Assembly: GCA_036000965.1 (NCBI GenBank)
Contig: DASYUT010000089.1
Coordinates: 1 to 56,913 of the forward strand
Direction of reading: 5' to 3'
DNA from: Actinomycetes bacterium
Lineage (GTDB): Bacteria; Actinomycetota; CALGFH01
DNA length: 56,913 bases
Shown: piece by piece, positions 16,512-25,359 of the stretch
Layout of the letters: the number at the start of each line of letters is the position of its first letter
Position numbering within the stretch: the stretch's first letter is position 1
The notes under the pieces: model-generated
Databases searched by the model: none
Seen by the model: the letters and a program-made list of their open reading frames with translations, nothing else
What the model was told of the DNA's origin: nothing
Translations under genes and position numbers: made by a program

Positions 16512-17288
16512 GTGGCCACGAACACGCCACTTCTCGAGCTGCGCGGTGTGAGCAAGCGCTTCGGCGCGGTGCAGGCGCTCAGCGCCGTCGACTTCGCAGC
16601 CCACACCGGCCAGGTCACCGCGCTGGTCGGTGACAACGGGGCCGGCAAGTCGACCCTGATCAAGACCATCTCGGGCATCAACACCTACGACGAGGGCGAG
16701 TACCTGTTCGACGGCAAGCCGGTCCACGTCACCGGGCCCCAGTCGGCCACCGCGCTGGGGATCGCCACCGTCTACCAGGACCTCGCGCTCTGCGACAACC
16801 TGGACGTGGTCGCCAACCTCTACCTGGGCCGGGAGGAGACGGGCGGCTCGCGGCTGCTGAACGAGACCGCGATGGAGCGCGAGGCCTCGTCGGTGCTCAA
16901 GCGCCTGGCCGTGCGCATCCCGAGCGTGCGCACCCAGGTCGCCTCGCTGTCGGGCGGGCAGCGCCAGGGGGTCGCGATCGCCCGGTCGATGCTGGGCAAG
17001 CCCCGGATGGTCGTGCTCGACGAGCCGACCGCCGCGCTCGGGGTCGCCCAGACCGCCCAGGTGCTCAACCTCATCCGCCGGCTGCGCGACCAGGGCCTGG
17101 CGGTGGTGGTGATCAGCCACAACCTGGCCGACGTGTTCCAGGTCGCCGACCGCATCGAGGTGCTGCGCCTGGGCAAGCACGTGGCCGCCTTCGACGCCAG
17201 GGAGACCAGCTCCGACGAGGTCGTGTCGGCCATCACCGGGGCCAAGGCCGGCGACGAGAAGGCGCCCGTGGAGGTGAGCGAGGAATGA
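16512..17288 (+). CDS. sugar ABC transporter ATP-binding protein, single-domain
   Basis: A 258-residue ATPase of the XylG/RbsA group but with one nucleotide-binding domain instead of the usual two fused ones, as in actinobacterial relatives. Motifs: Walker A GDNGAGKST, Q-loop VYQDLAL, signature LSGGQRQGVAIARSM, Walker B MVVLDEPTAAL and switch His in VVISHNLADV. It starts at GTG 16512 after AAGGAGGCGCGG and overlaps the permease start by 4 bp (ATGA), so the two are translationally coupled. A homodimer would energise the permease. Confidence 0.94.
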   Translation: MATNTPLLELRGVSKRFGAVQALSAVDFAAHTGQVTALVGDNGAGKSTLIKTISGINTYDEGEYLFDGKPVHVTGPQSATALGIATVYQDLALCDNLDVVANLYLGREETGGSRLLNETAMEREASSVLKRLAVRIPSVRTQVASLSGGQRQGVAIARSMLGKPRMVVLDEPTAALGVAQTAQVLNLIRRLRDQGLAVVVISHNLADVFQVADRIEVLRLGKHVAAFDARETSSDEVVSAITGAKAGDEKAPVEVSEE

Positions 17289-18505
17289 CCGTCAGCGACC
17301 TCGACCCGAGGCTCCTCTCCGACCAGCCCGGCCTGGCCGGCGCCTGGGCCGGGCTTCGCCGCCGCGTGGCCCAGGGGGAGCTCGGCAACCTCCCGGTGAT
17401 CGTCGGCATCGCGATCATCTGGGCGATCTTCCAGATCGCCAACCCCAACTTCCTGACCCCCGGCAACCTCACCAACCTGGTCCTGCAGATCGCCGCGTTG
17501 GGCACCATGGCGGTCGGCATGGTGCTGGTGCTGCTGCTCGGCGAGATCGACCTGTCGGTCGGGGCGGTCAGCGGCCTGGCCGCCGCGGTCATGGCCGTCC
17601 TCAACGTCAAGCAGGGCGTGTCCGGGCCGCTGGCCATCCTCGCCGGGCTGGGCACGGGCGCCGCCATCGGCCTGCTGCAAGGGTTCTGGGTCACCCGCTT
17701 CCGCATCCCGGCGTTCGTGGTCACCCTTGCCGGCCTGCTCGCCTGGCAGGGCGCGCTGCTGTTCGTGCTCGGCGAGACCGGCACCGTCAACCTCACCGAC
17801 AAGACCATCACCGGGCTGGCCAACACGTTCTTCATCCCGCTGGACGCATGGCTGCTGGCCATCGTCGCGATCGCCGCCTACGCCGGGGCGAAGCTCTGGG
17901 AGCGGCGCACCCGTGCGGCGGCCGGGCTGCCGGTACCGCCGACGCGCGCGATCGTGACCCGCATCGTCGTCATCGGGGCGGCCCTGCTCGCCACCGCCGC
18001 GGTGCTGGCCGCCGACCGCGGGCTCCCGCTGGCCGCCATGATCTTCATCGGCGTGGTGGTCGTGTTCGACCAGCTCATCAAGCGGACCCGCTTCGGCCGC
18101 CACATCCTGGCCGTGGGCGGCAACGCCGAGGCCGCCCACCGGGCCGGCATCAAGGTCAACAACGTCCGCCTGGTGGTGTTCGTGCTGGCCTCCACGCTGG
18201 CGGCGGCCGGCGGCATCCTGGCCGCCTCCCGCCTGTTCGCGGTCAACCAGTCGTCGGGCGCCAGCGACCTGCTCCTCAACGTCGTCGCTGCGGCCGTGAT
18301 CGGCGGCACCAGCCTGTTCGGCGGGCGCGGGTCGGCCTATTCGGCGCTGCTCGGGGCACTGGTGATCGGGTCGATCTCCAACGGCATGGACCTGCTCGGG
18401 GTCACCTCGGACAAGAAGTTCATGGTCACTGGGGCGGTGCTGCTGCTGGCTGCCACTGTCGACGCGCTGTCGCGGCGCGGCCGCCAGGCCCACGGCCGGG
18501 CCTGA
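17285..18505 (+). CDS. sugar ABC transporter permease, XylH-like
   Basis: A 406-residue membrane protein with about ten hydrophobic segments. Family motifs of ribose/xylose permeases are visible: NFLTPGNLTNLVLQIAALG, VLLLGEIDLSVGAVSGL (the conserved GEIDLSVG), GFWVTRFRIPAFVVTLAGLL and the C-terminal VIGGTSLFGGRGSAYSALLG. It carries a longer-than-usual cytoplasmic loop around residues 195-225, as XylH does. It is coupled to the ATPase gene by a 4-bp overlap and is the last gene of the operon; a strong hairpin follows. Confidence 0.93.
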   Translation: MTVSDLDPRLLSDQPGLAGAWAGLRRRVAQGELGNLPVIVGIAIIWAIFQIANPNFLTPGNLTNLVLQIAALGTMAVGMVLVLLLGEIDLSVGAVSGLAAAVMAVLNVKQGVSGPLAILAGLGTGAAIGLLQGFWVTRFRIPAFVVTLAGLLAWQGALLFVLGETGTVNLTDKTITGLANTFFIPLDAWLLAIVAIAAYAGAKLWERRTRAAAGLPVPPTRAIVTRIVVIGAALLATAAVLAADRGLPLAAMIFIGVVVVFDQLIKRTRFGRHILAVGGNAEAAHRAGIKVNNVRLVVFVLASTLAAAGGILAASRLFAVNQSSGASDLLLNVVAAAVIGGTSLFGGRGSAYSALLGALVIGSISNGMDLLGVTSDKKFMVTGAVLLLAATVDALSRRGRQAHGRA

Positions 18506-18525
18506 CCCGCGGGGTGGGGGCGCCG

Positions 18526-18565
18526 GGCGTCTGTGGGGGCGGCGCCCGGCGCCCCCACAGACGCC
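18526..18565. terminator. 15-bp-stem hairpin between convergent operons
   Basis: A perfect inverted repeat, GGCGTCTGTGGGGGC and its complement GCCCCCACAGACGCC, with a 10-base loop, lies 20 bp after the permease stop and 53 bp from the NanE stop. Its placement between convergent genes fits a bidirectional terminator. It lacks a T-tract, which is common in high-GC genomes. Confidence 0.7.
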
Positions 18566-18618
18566 GATGCCCGGCGCCCACGCTGGGGCCGTGGCGGTCC
18601 GCTCGCACCTGAGGCCGG

Positions 18619-19332
18619 TCAGGGTACGGGTGCCGGACCCGCTCCGGGCCGCAACGCGGCCACGAACCGGGCGGTGATCTGCTCCGGGCGGGTGATCGCG
18701 CCGCCGACCACGACCGCCCAGGCGCCCGCGTCCTGGGCGGCGCGGGCCTGCTCGGGCACGGCGATCCGCCCCTCGGCCACGACCGGGACACCGGCGCGCG
18801 CGGCCAGCGCCGCGACGAGCTCCAGATCGGGGCCGGGGCGTCGCAGGCTGGACGAGGTGTACCCGGACAGGGTGGTCGCGACCAGGTGGGCGCCTGCCTC
18901 GGCGGCCGCGACACCCTCGTCGAGGGTTGCCACGTCGGCCATGACCAGGCAGCGGCCGTCGCGCCGGAGGGCCTGGACCATCTCGGCCACGGTGGACCCG
19001 TCGGGGCGGGGGCGGTCGGTCGCGTCGACGGCGACGATCTGCGCGCCCGCGCTGGCGACCGCGCGCGCGTGCCGCAGGGTGGGCGTGATGTACACCCCTT
19101 CGTCGCCGTCCTTCCAAAGCCCCACGACCGGCACGTCCACGGCCTGGCGGACGGCCCGGACGTCGGCGAGGCCGTTGGCGCGGATCCCGACCGCGCCGCC
19201 GAGCACGGCCGCGCGGGCCATCGCGGCCATGAACGCCGGCCCGTGGAGCGGGTCCCCGGGCGGGGCCTGGCAGGACACCACGAGCCCACCCCGGAGCCGC
19301 CGCAGCAGACCGCCGGGCCACCCTTCGCTCAT
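18619..19332 (-). CDS. nanE: N-acetylmannosamine-6-phosphate 2-epimerase
   Basis: A 237-residue TIM barrel. Family motifs: GGLVVSCQAPPGDPLHGP near the N-terminus, GAVGIRANGLADVRAVRQ, the phosphate and active-site region VGLWKDGDEGVYITPTL (Lys retained; families usually have K-R-D here), ATTLSGYTS and VVAEGRI with GAWAVVVGGAITRP. It interconverts N-acetylmannosamine-6-phosphate and N-acetylglucosamine-6-phosphate, feeding sialic acid or ManNAc into amino-sugar catabolism. It lies 24 bp downstream of the ROK gene in the same operon, the expected kinase partner. Confidence 0.9.
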   Translation of the reverse strand: MSEGWPGGLLRRLRGGLVVSCQAPPGDPLHGPAFMAAMARAAVLGGAVGIRANGLADVRAVRQAVDVPVVGLWKDGDEGVYITPTLRHARAVASAGAQIVAVDATDRPRPDGSTVAEMVQALRRDGRCLVMADVATLDEGVAAAEAGAHLVATTLSGYTSSSLRRPGPDLELVAALAARAGVPVVAEGRIAVPEQARAAQDAGAWAVVVGGAITRPEQITARFVAALRPGAGPAPVP

Positions 19333-19356
19333 CGGATCACTCTCCGTTGCGGGCGC

Positions 19357-20415
19357 TCACGGCGCCGGCTCGGTGGTGGCCCGGCGGGCCAGCTCGGCCG
19401 CGCCGACCAGCACTGCGTCCCGGCCGAGCCGGGCCGGCAGCAGGGGGACGCCGGCCACGGCCGGCAGCAGGTGGCGGTGGTAGCGCCGCTCGGCCGCGGC
19501 CCAGTACCGGCCTCCCGGCTGCGCGACCCCGCCGCCGGCCACGACCGACTCGACGTCCAGGGCGTTGACGAGCCCGGCCAGGACCAGCCCGAGGACTCCG
19601 CCGCCCTCGTCGATCACCTCGGCAGCGAGCGCGTCCCCGCGCTCCGCCCGCGCCGCCACGTCCACGAACGCCAGCGCCTGCCCGCTGGCGCCCGCCGGGG
19701 CGGTCGCCTCGCCACGCGAGCCCCGGGCCTGGCCCACGTCGGGCGAGGCGCCCGCACGTGGACCGGGCGAGCCCACTCCGACCAGCGCGCGGTAGCGGGC
19801 GGCCATCGCGGGGCCGGCCGCGACGCTCTCGAGGTGGCCGCTCGCCCCGCAGGGGCAAAGACGGTCGCCCAGGCCCGGCAGGGGCAGGTGGCCGATCTCG
19901 CCGGCGTGGTGGCGGGCTCCCCGCCACACCCGGCCGTCGAGCAGGAACGCGCCGCCGATGCCGGTGCCGACCGTGACAGCCAGCAGGTGGGCCCCTCCCG
20001 CGGCCGCCCCGGCGGCCGCCTCACCGAGCGCGAACGCGTTCACGTCGTTGTCGACATAGGTGGGCAGGCCGAGCCGGGCGGCGAGCTCCCGGGCCACCGG
20101 CGTCCCGGCCCAGCCACGCAGCGCGGCGGTGGCCGCGACGACCGTGCCACTGGCCGCGTCGACCACGCCCGCGGTGCCGACACCGCAGGCGGCGACCTGG
20201 CCGGGCCGGCTGCGCAGCTCCCCGGCGAGCCCGGCCGCGACCTCCAGCACGGCGCGGGCGCCGTCCCGCGCGGGCGTGGGCGCCTCGCGCACGTCGAGCA
20301 CCCGGTGATCGGCTGCGACCAGGCCGACCCGGGTCTTGGTACCTCCGATGTCGACGCCGAGGCAGACGGCGCCGGTGCCCCGCCCGGGCGGCTGGCCACC
20401 GACCTCGACCCGCAT
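19357..20415 (-). CDS. ROK-family sugar kinase, probable N-acetylmannosamine or glucose kinase
   Basis: A 352-residue ROK protein without an N-terminal HTH, so a kinase rather than a repressor. Motifs: the phosphate-binding CLGVDIGGTKTRVGLV, catalytic Asp in YVDNDVNAFALGE, the second nucleotide motif VTVGTGIGGAFLL, and EIGHLPL. The zinc motif, usually CxCGxxGCxE, reads CPCGASGHLE, with the third Cys replaced by His. I chose ATG 20415, preceded by GGTGGGAGGCGGG. Next to nanE it probably makes ManNAc-6-phosphate; a glucokinase activity is possible. Confidence 0.88.
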   Translation of the reverse strand: MRVEVGGQPPGRGTGAVCLGVDIGGTKTRVGLVAADHRVLDVREAPTPARDGARAVLEVAAGLAGELRSRPGQVAACGVGTAGVVDAASGTVVAATAALRGWAGTPVARELAARLGLPTYVDNDVNAFALGEAAAGAAAGGAHLLAVTVGTGIGGAFLLDGRVWRGARHHAGEIGHLPLPGLGDRLCPCGASGHLESVAAGPAMAARYRALVGVGSPGPRAGASPDVGQARGSRGEATAPAGASGQALAFVDVAARAERGDALAAEVIDEGGGVLGLVLAGLVNALDVESVVAGGGVAQPGGRYWAAAERRYHRHLLPAVAGVPLLPARLGRDAVLVGAAELARRATTEPAP

Positions 20416-20460
20416 CCCGCCTCCCACCCGACGACCTCAGCGGCCAGGGTAGGGCTCCCA

Positions 20461-20510
20461 TGAGTGGGCGAACAAGATTGAACGCTACCGCCTTCGCCTA
20501 CTCGTCGGAC
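20461..20510 (-). repeat. stem-loop repeat element, copy 1
   Basis: An imperfect hairpin whose arms read GAGTGGGCGAA and TTCGCCTACTCGTCGG, with a 20-base loop that on the minus strand reads GGCGGTAGCGTTCAATCTTG. A nearly identical element lies at 42354-42409 in the opposite orientation. Here the outer part of one arm is lost. It lies at the 3' end of the LtrA remnant. No transposase or integrase is attached; it could be a palindromic extragenic element or a recombination site. Confidence 0.65.
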
Positions 20511-20997
20511 CCCAGGCCATAGCGCTCGAGGACGTGCGAGGCATGCATGAACGCCCCGGCCCGGACGATCGCGCCCGACAGGATCGGGGTCGGCTCGTCG
20601 ATCAGCAGCCCGAGACCCAAAGCCCGTAGCGCACGGTGAGCGGCAGCAACGCCAGCGACAGCGCCCCACAGCGCGATGCTGGCGGAGAACCCGCGCACGT
20701 GGTCGCGGATCAGCTCGCGGGCAGGGGCGCCGGGCGCCAGGCGCGCAGGCACAGCGCGACCAGGATCAGCCGCACGAGGATGTAGGCGAGCGCGAACCCG
20801 GTGACCTCGCCCGCCGGGCGTCCTCGACGTGGGTGGCGAGCGCGCCCACCCCGACCATGGCGGCGAAGATCGCCAGGCGGAACACGACGTCGTCGGAGTC
20901 GAAGCGGTCGGCGTGGTGGGTGTACCCCGCCAGGCCGTCCAGATCGGGATGAACAGCCCGGCCGTCCTGAGGAACCGGGTCGGGGTGGTCCTCCAGG
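20498..20997 (-). pseudogene. LtrA-family membrane protein, broken by several frameshifts
   Basis: Pieces of one low-temperature-requirement A protein are readable across shifting frames on the minus strand: FLRTAGLFIPIWTAWRG, then YTHHADRFDSDDVVFRLAIF and AAMVGVGALATHVEDA, then GEVTGFALAYILVRLILVAL, then RELIRDHVRGFSASIALWGA, then ALLPLTVRYGLWVSG, then LLIDEPTPILSGA. At least four frame changes are needed, several at G or C runs, for example CGGGGT near 20929. The N-terminal part only is present (LtrA is usually 350-400 residues). Either a decayed gene or a poorly read stretch. Confidence 0.75.
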
Positions 20998-21182
20998 TAG
21001 GCCCCGGACTCCCGAAGCTCCGGCCAGCCGCAAAGTGACTCGCGGGTAAGTTTCGCCTTTGACTTCTGGTGTGTCAGGGTTTCTGCGCGGTCGCATGTCG
21101 GACGGAGGCGCCACAGCGTGGCGTGGGGCGTCTTGAACCTTGCGGCAACCTTGGCGGCGTTGCGGGAGCGGAGGGAACGCCG

Positions 21183-21725
21183 GTGCTGCAGGGGTGGGCT
21201 CCAGAGGAGCTGATCGAGTCCTGGACGCTGGCGACCGATGCGGCCAGCGACCGCGACGACTGGCAGTTGGTGGGCAACAAGTCCGGGCCGACTCGGCTGG
21301 GCTTTGCCCTGTTGCTGAAGTTCTACGAGCTGGAAGCCCGCTTCCCCCGCCATGCCGGCGAGGTGCCGCGCGCGGCGGTCGACTACCTCGCCGGCCAGGT
21401 CGGGGTCGACCCGGCGCTGTTCGCCTGCTACTCGTGGACGGGCCGTACGATCGAGTACCACCGCGCCCAGGTCCGCCGGGCATTGGGGTTCCGGGAGGCG
21501 GCCCGCGCCGACGAGGAGAAGCTGGTCTTCTGGCTCGCCGCCGAGGTCGCCCCGGTGGAGCTGTCGGACGAGCGACTGCGGGAGGCGCTGCTGGCCCGCT
21601 GCCGCGCTGACCACATCGGGCCCGTAGGGTGCGCAAACGCGTTCATGCAGCTCACCGGCACTCTGACGCAGGCCGCCGAGCAGCTCGCGTCAGTGCTCCC
21701 GGGGATCGCTGATCGTCCGCGGTAG
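21183..21725 (+). pseudogene. Tn3-type transposase N-terminal domain (DUF4158), truncated
   Basis: A 180-codon frame from GTG 21183, preceded by GGAGCGGAGGG. It matches the N-terminal DUF4158 domain of Tn3-family transposases: LQGWAPEELIESWTL, WQLVGNKSGPTRLGFALLLK, FYELEARFPRH and FACYSWTGRTIEYHRAQVR. Full transposases have about 1000 residues; the catalytic DDE part is absent, so this is a remnant. No terminal inverted repeats were recognised. It supports past transposon activity in the scarred 20-27 kb stretch. Confidence 0.8.
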
Positions 21726-21843
21726 TAGGAAGAGCCTGGCTTGGTAGGGGCGGGTTCCACAGGGTGGGTCGTATTCCACGCGGCGTTGGGGCCTCCGAGC
21801 CCGCCGGAGCGTCCGGGGGACACGACACGCACAGCCGCATGCC

Positions 21844-22077
21844 ATGGCGCCGGGGCTCGTGGGCCAGACCATCGAACGGGCCGGAGGCCGCCGGCAGCAT
21901 GCCACCAGCCCGACCGACGTGTGGGCGCTACTCGCAGGTTGTGGCATCGCCATCTTCGACGCCGAGGTCGACAAGGTCCGGCGGATCATGGACGGCGACC
22001 CGGGCATGCAGGCCGGCGTGTTCACCTACGAAGTCCATCCCTGCCGCAGCTTCCCCGGAGACGCGCTGGCGGGCTGA
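21844..22077 (+). pseudogene. YciI-like protein, C-terminal remnant
   Basis: The readable part VWALLAGCGIAIFDAEVDKV, then DGDPGMQAGVFTYEVHPCRS and FPGDALAG, resembles the C-terminal half of YciI/YCII-domain proteins, a small ferredoxin-like dimeric fold whose end often reads AGVFTYELHP. The N-terminal strand with its conserved His is missing and the in-frame ATG has no ribosome site. Most likely a 5'-truncated gene next to the transposase remnant. Confidence 0.5.
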
Positions 22078-22103
22078 CCGCAGCTCGTCGACTGGCGATG
22101 GGA

Positions 22104-22616
22104 TCAGTCCGCGCCGGTCTCGAAGAGAAGGCAGGACGAGGTGGCGTGCGCGACCAGGCGGCCCTTCACATCGGTGAGTCGCGCCTCGGCCAGCGCCGTG
22201 GTCCGGCCCCGCGCCAGCACCGTCCCCTCGCAGCGCAACGCGCCGGAGGCAACCGTCACCGGGCGAAGGAACCTGGTCGTCAGGTCCAGCGAGGTATAGC
22301 CGACGCCGGCGGGCAGCGTGGAGTGGACCGCACACCCCGCGGCCGTGTCCAGCAGCGTCGCGAGGACCCCGCCGTGCACCGTGCCGAGCGGGTTGTAGTG
22401 GAACTCCTGTGGGGTCATGACCACCGCGGCCCGGCCCTCGTCCACCTCCAACCGTTCGACGCCGAGCAGATCCATGACGGGCGGGGCAGGCAGCTCGCCG
22501 GAGACCATCGCCCGGAGCAGGTCCAGCCCGCTGCGGCGGCCGAGGTGCACGGCGGTGAGCGCCGGGTCGGACCACGAGAAGGTGCGGCTCCGTATTGTCG
22601 TCTGAGTCTCACTCAT
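22104..22616 (-). CDS. PaaI-type hotdog-fold thioesterase
   Basis: A 170-residue protein with the hotdog core: EFHYNPLGTVHGGVLATLLD (the catalytic HGG with the following Asp), AAGCAVHSTLPAGVGYTSLD and the closing strand LTTRFLRPVTVASG. Such enzymes hydrolyse acyl-CoA thioesters, often aromatic ones. The start is ATG 22616; no ribosome site is visible, so it may be leaderless. It is divergent from an HxlR regulator across 54 bp, which probably controls it. Confidence 0.85.
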   Translation of the reverse strand: MSETQTTIRSRTFSWSDPALTAVHLGRRSGLDLLRAMVSGELPAPPVMDLLGVERLEVDEGRAAVVMTPQEFHYNPLGTVHGGVLATLLDTAAGCAVHSTLPAGVGYTSLDLTTRFLRPVTVASGALRCEGTVLARGRTTALAEARLTDVKGRLVAHATSSCLLFETGAD

Positions 22617-22670
22617 AGACGCAGCATGGCAGGCCTTGCTGAGTCTGTCAACGAGATCTAGCATGGCGCT

Positions 22671-23183
22671 ATGCGTCCTGAAGCCCTGAACTGGTCGATC
22701 GACAACTGCACCATCGGCCGAGCGATGGAGATCCTCGGTGAGAAGTGGACCGTGGTCGTCCTCCGCGAGATCTTCACCGGGGTGCGGCGCTTCGATGACA
22801 TGCGCGAGCGCACCGGGATCCCGCGTCAGGTGCTCGCCAACCGGCTCGCCAGCCTGGTCACCCACGGCATCCTGCGGCGCGAGCCCTACCGCGAACCGGG
22901 CGCCCGGGGGCGCTATGAGTACCGCCTGACCGACAAGGGCTTCGACCTGTACCCGGTGCTGGTCGCCGTGCGCGACTGGGGCGACCGCTACCTTGCGGAC
23001 CCCAGCGGCCCGCCGCTTCGCACCGTCCACGCCGGCTGCGAGACCCAGGTGCACGCGGTGTTGCGCTGCGAGGCCGGCCACGAGATCGCCACGATGCGGC
23101 AGGTCCAGCCGCGCCCAGGCCCAGGCGCGATCCGCCTGAGCCCGATCGGCGACGCCGCCACGCAGGCGGGATATCGACAGTGA
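22671..23183 (+). CDS. HxlR-family winged-helix regulator
   Basis: A 170-residue regulator. It has the HxlR pattern CTIGRAMEILGEKWTVVVLR, EIFTGVRRFDDMRERTGIPR, QVLANRLASLVTHGILRREP and YEYRLTDKGFDLYPVL, which covers recognition helix and wing. The C-terminal 55 residues, with two Cys (HAGCETQVHAVLRCEAGHEI), look like a small zinc-ribbon-like tail found in some members. Members respond to aldehydes, oxidants or aromatic compounds. Its likely target is the divergent thioesterase promoter in the 54-bp gap. Confidence 0.88.
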   Translation: MRPEALNWSIDNCTIGRAMEILGEKWTVVVLREIFTGVRRFDDMRERTGIPRQVLANRLASLVTHGILRREPYREPGARGRYEYRLTDKGFDLYPVLVAVRDWGDRYLADPSGPPLRTVHAGCETQVHAVLRCEAGHEIATMRQVQPRPGPGAIRLSPIGDAATQAGYRQ

Positions 23184-23912
23184 GAACGTCCGCTCGTCGG
23201 AAACCTGTCGGGTGGTTCTGCAAGCGCGTCGCCCTGCCCTGCCAGGTCCGGGAAGATCTCGGCCTGCTGCACGCCGCTGCCATGCGGGTCACGGGGGCAA
23301 GCACGTTGGGATCCGCCCATGTCCGCCGCTCCCCTGGTTTGTCATGCGGGTGCCCTCACCTGTCCCTCTGGCCCTGAACGGGTGCTCTACGGAACCGCCG
23401 GAGATCCTCGTCTGGAAGGTCGGGATCTCGACCCATGCTCGGCCAGGCGCGCCGGGAGACCGGATCTGATCTGTTTCGGGCTCAGCCAGGTGGTCGCGCC
23501 CCATGGTCTGTACCCTGCAAGGGTGATGCGCTGGGGTCAGTCCAGCTTCTGCCTGCCCGCTGGCCGAGGTCGATAGCCTGACCTGCGCGGATAGCCGAAC
23601 CGTGGTCCGCAGGTCTGGGACGTGCCCTGCCGGGGGCACCATCACCGTCCCATCACTCCACCATCACCGCTGGTCAAGGGGCGTGCTCTTGGCACTCCGG
23701 TCGTGAAAGACCTTCGCAGGTGTGTGCCCTCCTCCACTCAGCGACTCGTCGGCGACGCCCTTCGCCCAGATGCAACAGTGCCCGCCCGGGTCCGTGTCAC
23801 CAGCCGCCAACAGTTCATGGCCCATACTCCCTATACCTTGCCCCTGGGGACAGCTTCGGGAGTATTGGGCCAGGACGGGTGCCGCTGGCGCGTTCAATGG
23901 AGGAGCACGATC
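23184..23912. other. non-coding stretch, nothing recognised
   Basis: About 730 bp with no convincing gene on either strand. Frames present are short, without ribosome sites, and with composition unlike neighbouring genes. The last 15 bases contain the GGAGGA ribosome site of the DinB-like gene. No repeats or RNA motifs were recognised. Confidence 0.45.
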
Positions 23913-24493
23913 ATGGCTCGACGGGTGCCGTTCACCGGCGATGAGAAGGAAAGCCTGCGCGTCAGCCTCGACCGGCACCGCGATGCGGTGCTGTGGAAGC
24001 TCGAAGGCCTCGACGACGCCGACCTGCGACGGGCGATGACGCCGTCGGGCACCAACCTGCTGGGCCTCGTGAAGCATCTGGCGGCCGTCGAGTACGGCTG
24101 GTTCTGCCAGACCTTCGGCCGCGCGACCGAGCCGCTGCCCTTCGACGACGATGACGAGAACGCCGATCTGCGCGTCAGTTGGGCGGGCAGCGCCTCGGCG
24201 GTGCCGTCCACCACCCGGATGGGCACCGGCGCCTGCCTGGCCGCGGCCAGCGCCAGGCGGCGCAGGTAGGGTTCTGGCTCCACGGCCACGACCTCGGTGA
24301 CGGTGGCCGGGTAGTGCGGGAAGTTGAGGCCGTTGCCGGCGCCGACCTCGACGATGCGGCCGGTCAGGCCGGCGAGCAGCTGCCTCCGGTGCTCGGCGAC
24401 GCCGGCCTGGGCGTCCGGGAGGTGGCCGACCCGGGCATAGCAGCGGGCGAAGACGGGATGGCGGACCGGTCCGGGCTGGCTGCGGGTGGACAT
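23894..24493 (-). pseudogene. class I SAM-dependent methyltransferase, 3'-truncated
   Basis: From ATG 24493 (AAGGATGCCC upstream) the protein reads as a UbiE-like methyltransferase N-terminus: VFARCYARVGHLPDAQAG, the SAM-binding GRIVEVGAGNGLNFPHYP, EVVAVEPEPYLRRLAL and IRVVDGTAEALPAQ. At about 24170 the homology stops at the junction with the inverted DinB-like fragment, so the C-terminal half is missing although the frame stays open to 23894. The start lies 12 bp after the exporter permease stop, same strand. Confidence 0.75.
23913..24269 (+). pseudogene. DinB/DUF664-like protein, 3'-truncated
   Basis: Starts at ATG 23913 with AATGGAGGAGC upstream. Residues 1-85 match the N-terminal half of DinB-superfamily (DUF664) proteins: FTGDEKESLRVSLDRHRDAV, LEGLDDADLRRAMTPSG, TNLLGLVKHLAAVEYGWF, with the metal-ligand His in KHLAAVEYGWF. 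After about 24175 the frame enters the antisense of a methyltransferase and stops at 118 residues, while the family has about 165-180. Two genes have been joined tail to tail. Confidence 0.75.
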
Positions 24494-24504
24494 GGGCATC
24501 CTTC

Positions 24505-25359
24505 TCACCTGCTGGGATGATGCGGGTTAGCTGACGGTGCGGCGGTAGCTGCGGACGGCCAGGGGGCGAACACCGCGGTGATCGCGGCGGCCCAGACCAG
24601 CGCCAGGACGACCTGCCCGGCGACGGTCCGCCCTGGCGGGAGGGCGCCGGGGCCGAGGACCAGGCCCCGCAGGGCGTTGGTGGCCACGGTGACGGGCTGG
24701 TTGGCGGCAAACGGCTGCAGCCAGGACGGCATGGTCGGGGTCGGGACGAACACCGAGCTGGTGAAGGCCAGCGGGAACACCACCATGAACACCGCCGCCT
24801 GGACCGCCTCGGCGTTGCGCACCACCAGCCCCAGCAGCGCCATCACCCACGACCACGCGTAGCCGAAGGCCAGGCCGACCGCCAGCGCGCCGAGCAGGCC
24901 CATGAAGCCGGTCTGCGGGCGGAATCCGATCCCAAAGCCGACGGCCAGCATGAGCGTCAGGGTCACCGCCGAACGGGCAAGGTCCGACAGGGTCCGGCCG
25001 ACGAGCACCGCCGAGCCGGCCATCGGCAGCGCGCGGAAGCGGTCGATGACCCCTTTGGTGAGATCCTCGACCAGGCCGGACGCGGTGGCTCCTCCGCCGA
25101 ACAGTGCGAACTGGGCGAGCAGGCCGGGGATGAGCCAGTTGACGTAGCTGCCGGCGGCGGCCGGCGGGAGGGCGCCTTGGATGGCGCCGCCGAACATGTA
25201 GGTGAACAGCAGGATGAAGATCACCGGCATGCTGGCCGACAGCACCGGCACGTCGGGCAGCCGCAGGGTGCGGAGCAGGTTGCGGTGGGTGATGACCGTG
25301 ATGTCGCTGGCGGTGCGTGCCAGCTAGCCTTGTCGGGTGGGGATTGTGGTGGCACTCAT
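24505..25359 (-). pseudogene. DrrB-type ABC-2 exporter permease with early amber codon
   Basis: An ABC-2 permease of the daunorubicin-resistance type with six hydrophobic segments, for example PVIFILLFTYMFGGAIQGAL, GSYVNWLIPGLLAQFALFGG and VFPLAFTSSVFVPTPTMP. The natural start is ATG 25359, overlapping the ATPase stop (ATGA). Codon 12 is TAG (25324-25326), then the frame resumes with LARTASDITVITHRNLLRTL, normal for the family. The C-terminus also seems shifted: an extra C in the run near 24570 would restore the usual PLAVRSYRR ending. Either inactive, re-initiated downstream, or misread. Confidence 0.78.

Noticed and set aside
18526-18565. The hairpin as an operator of the sugar operons
   Set aside because: It lies downstream of both convergent operons, so a terminator role is simpler.
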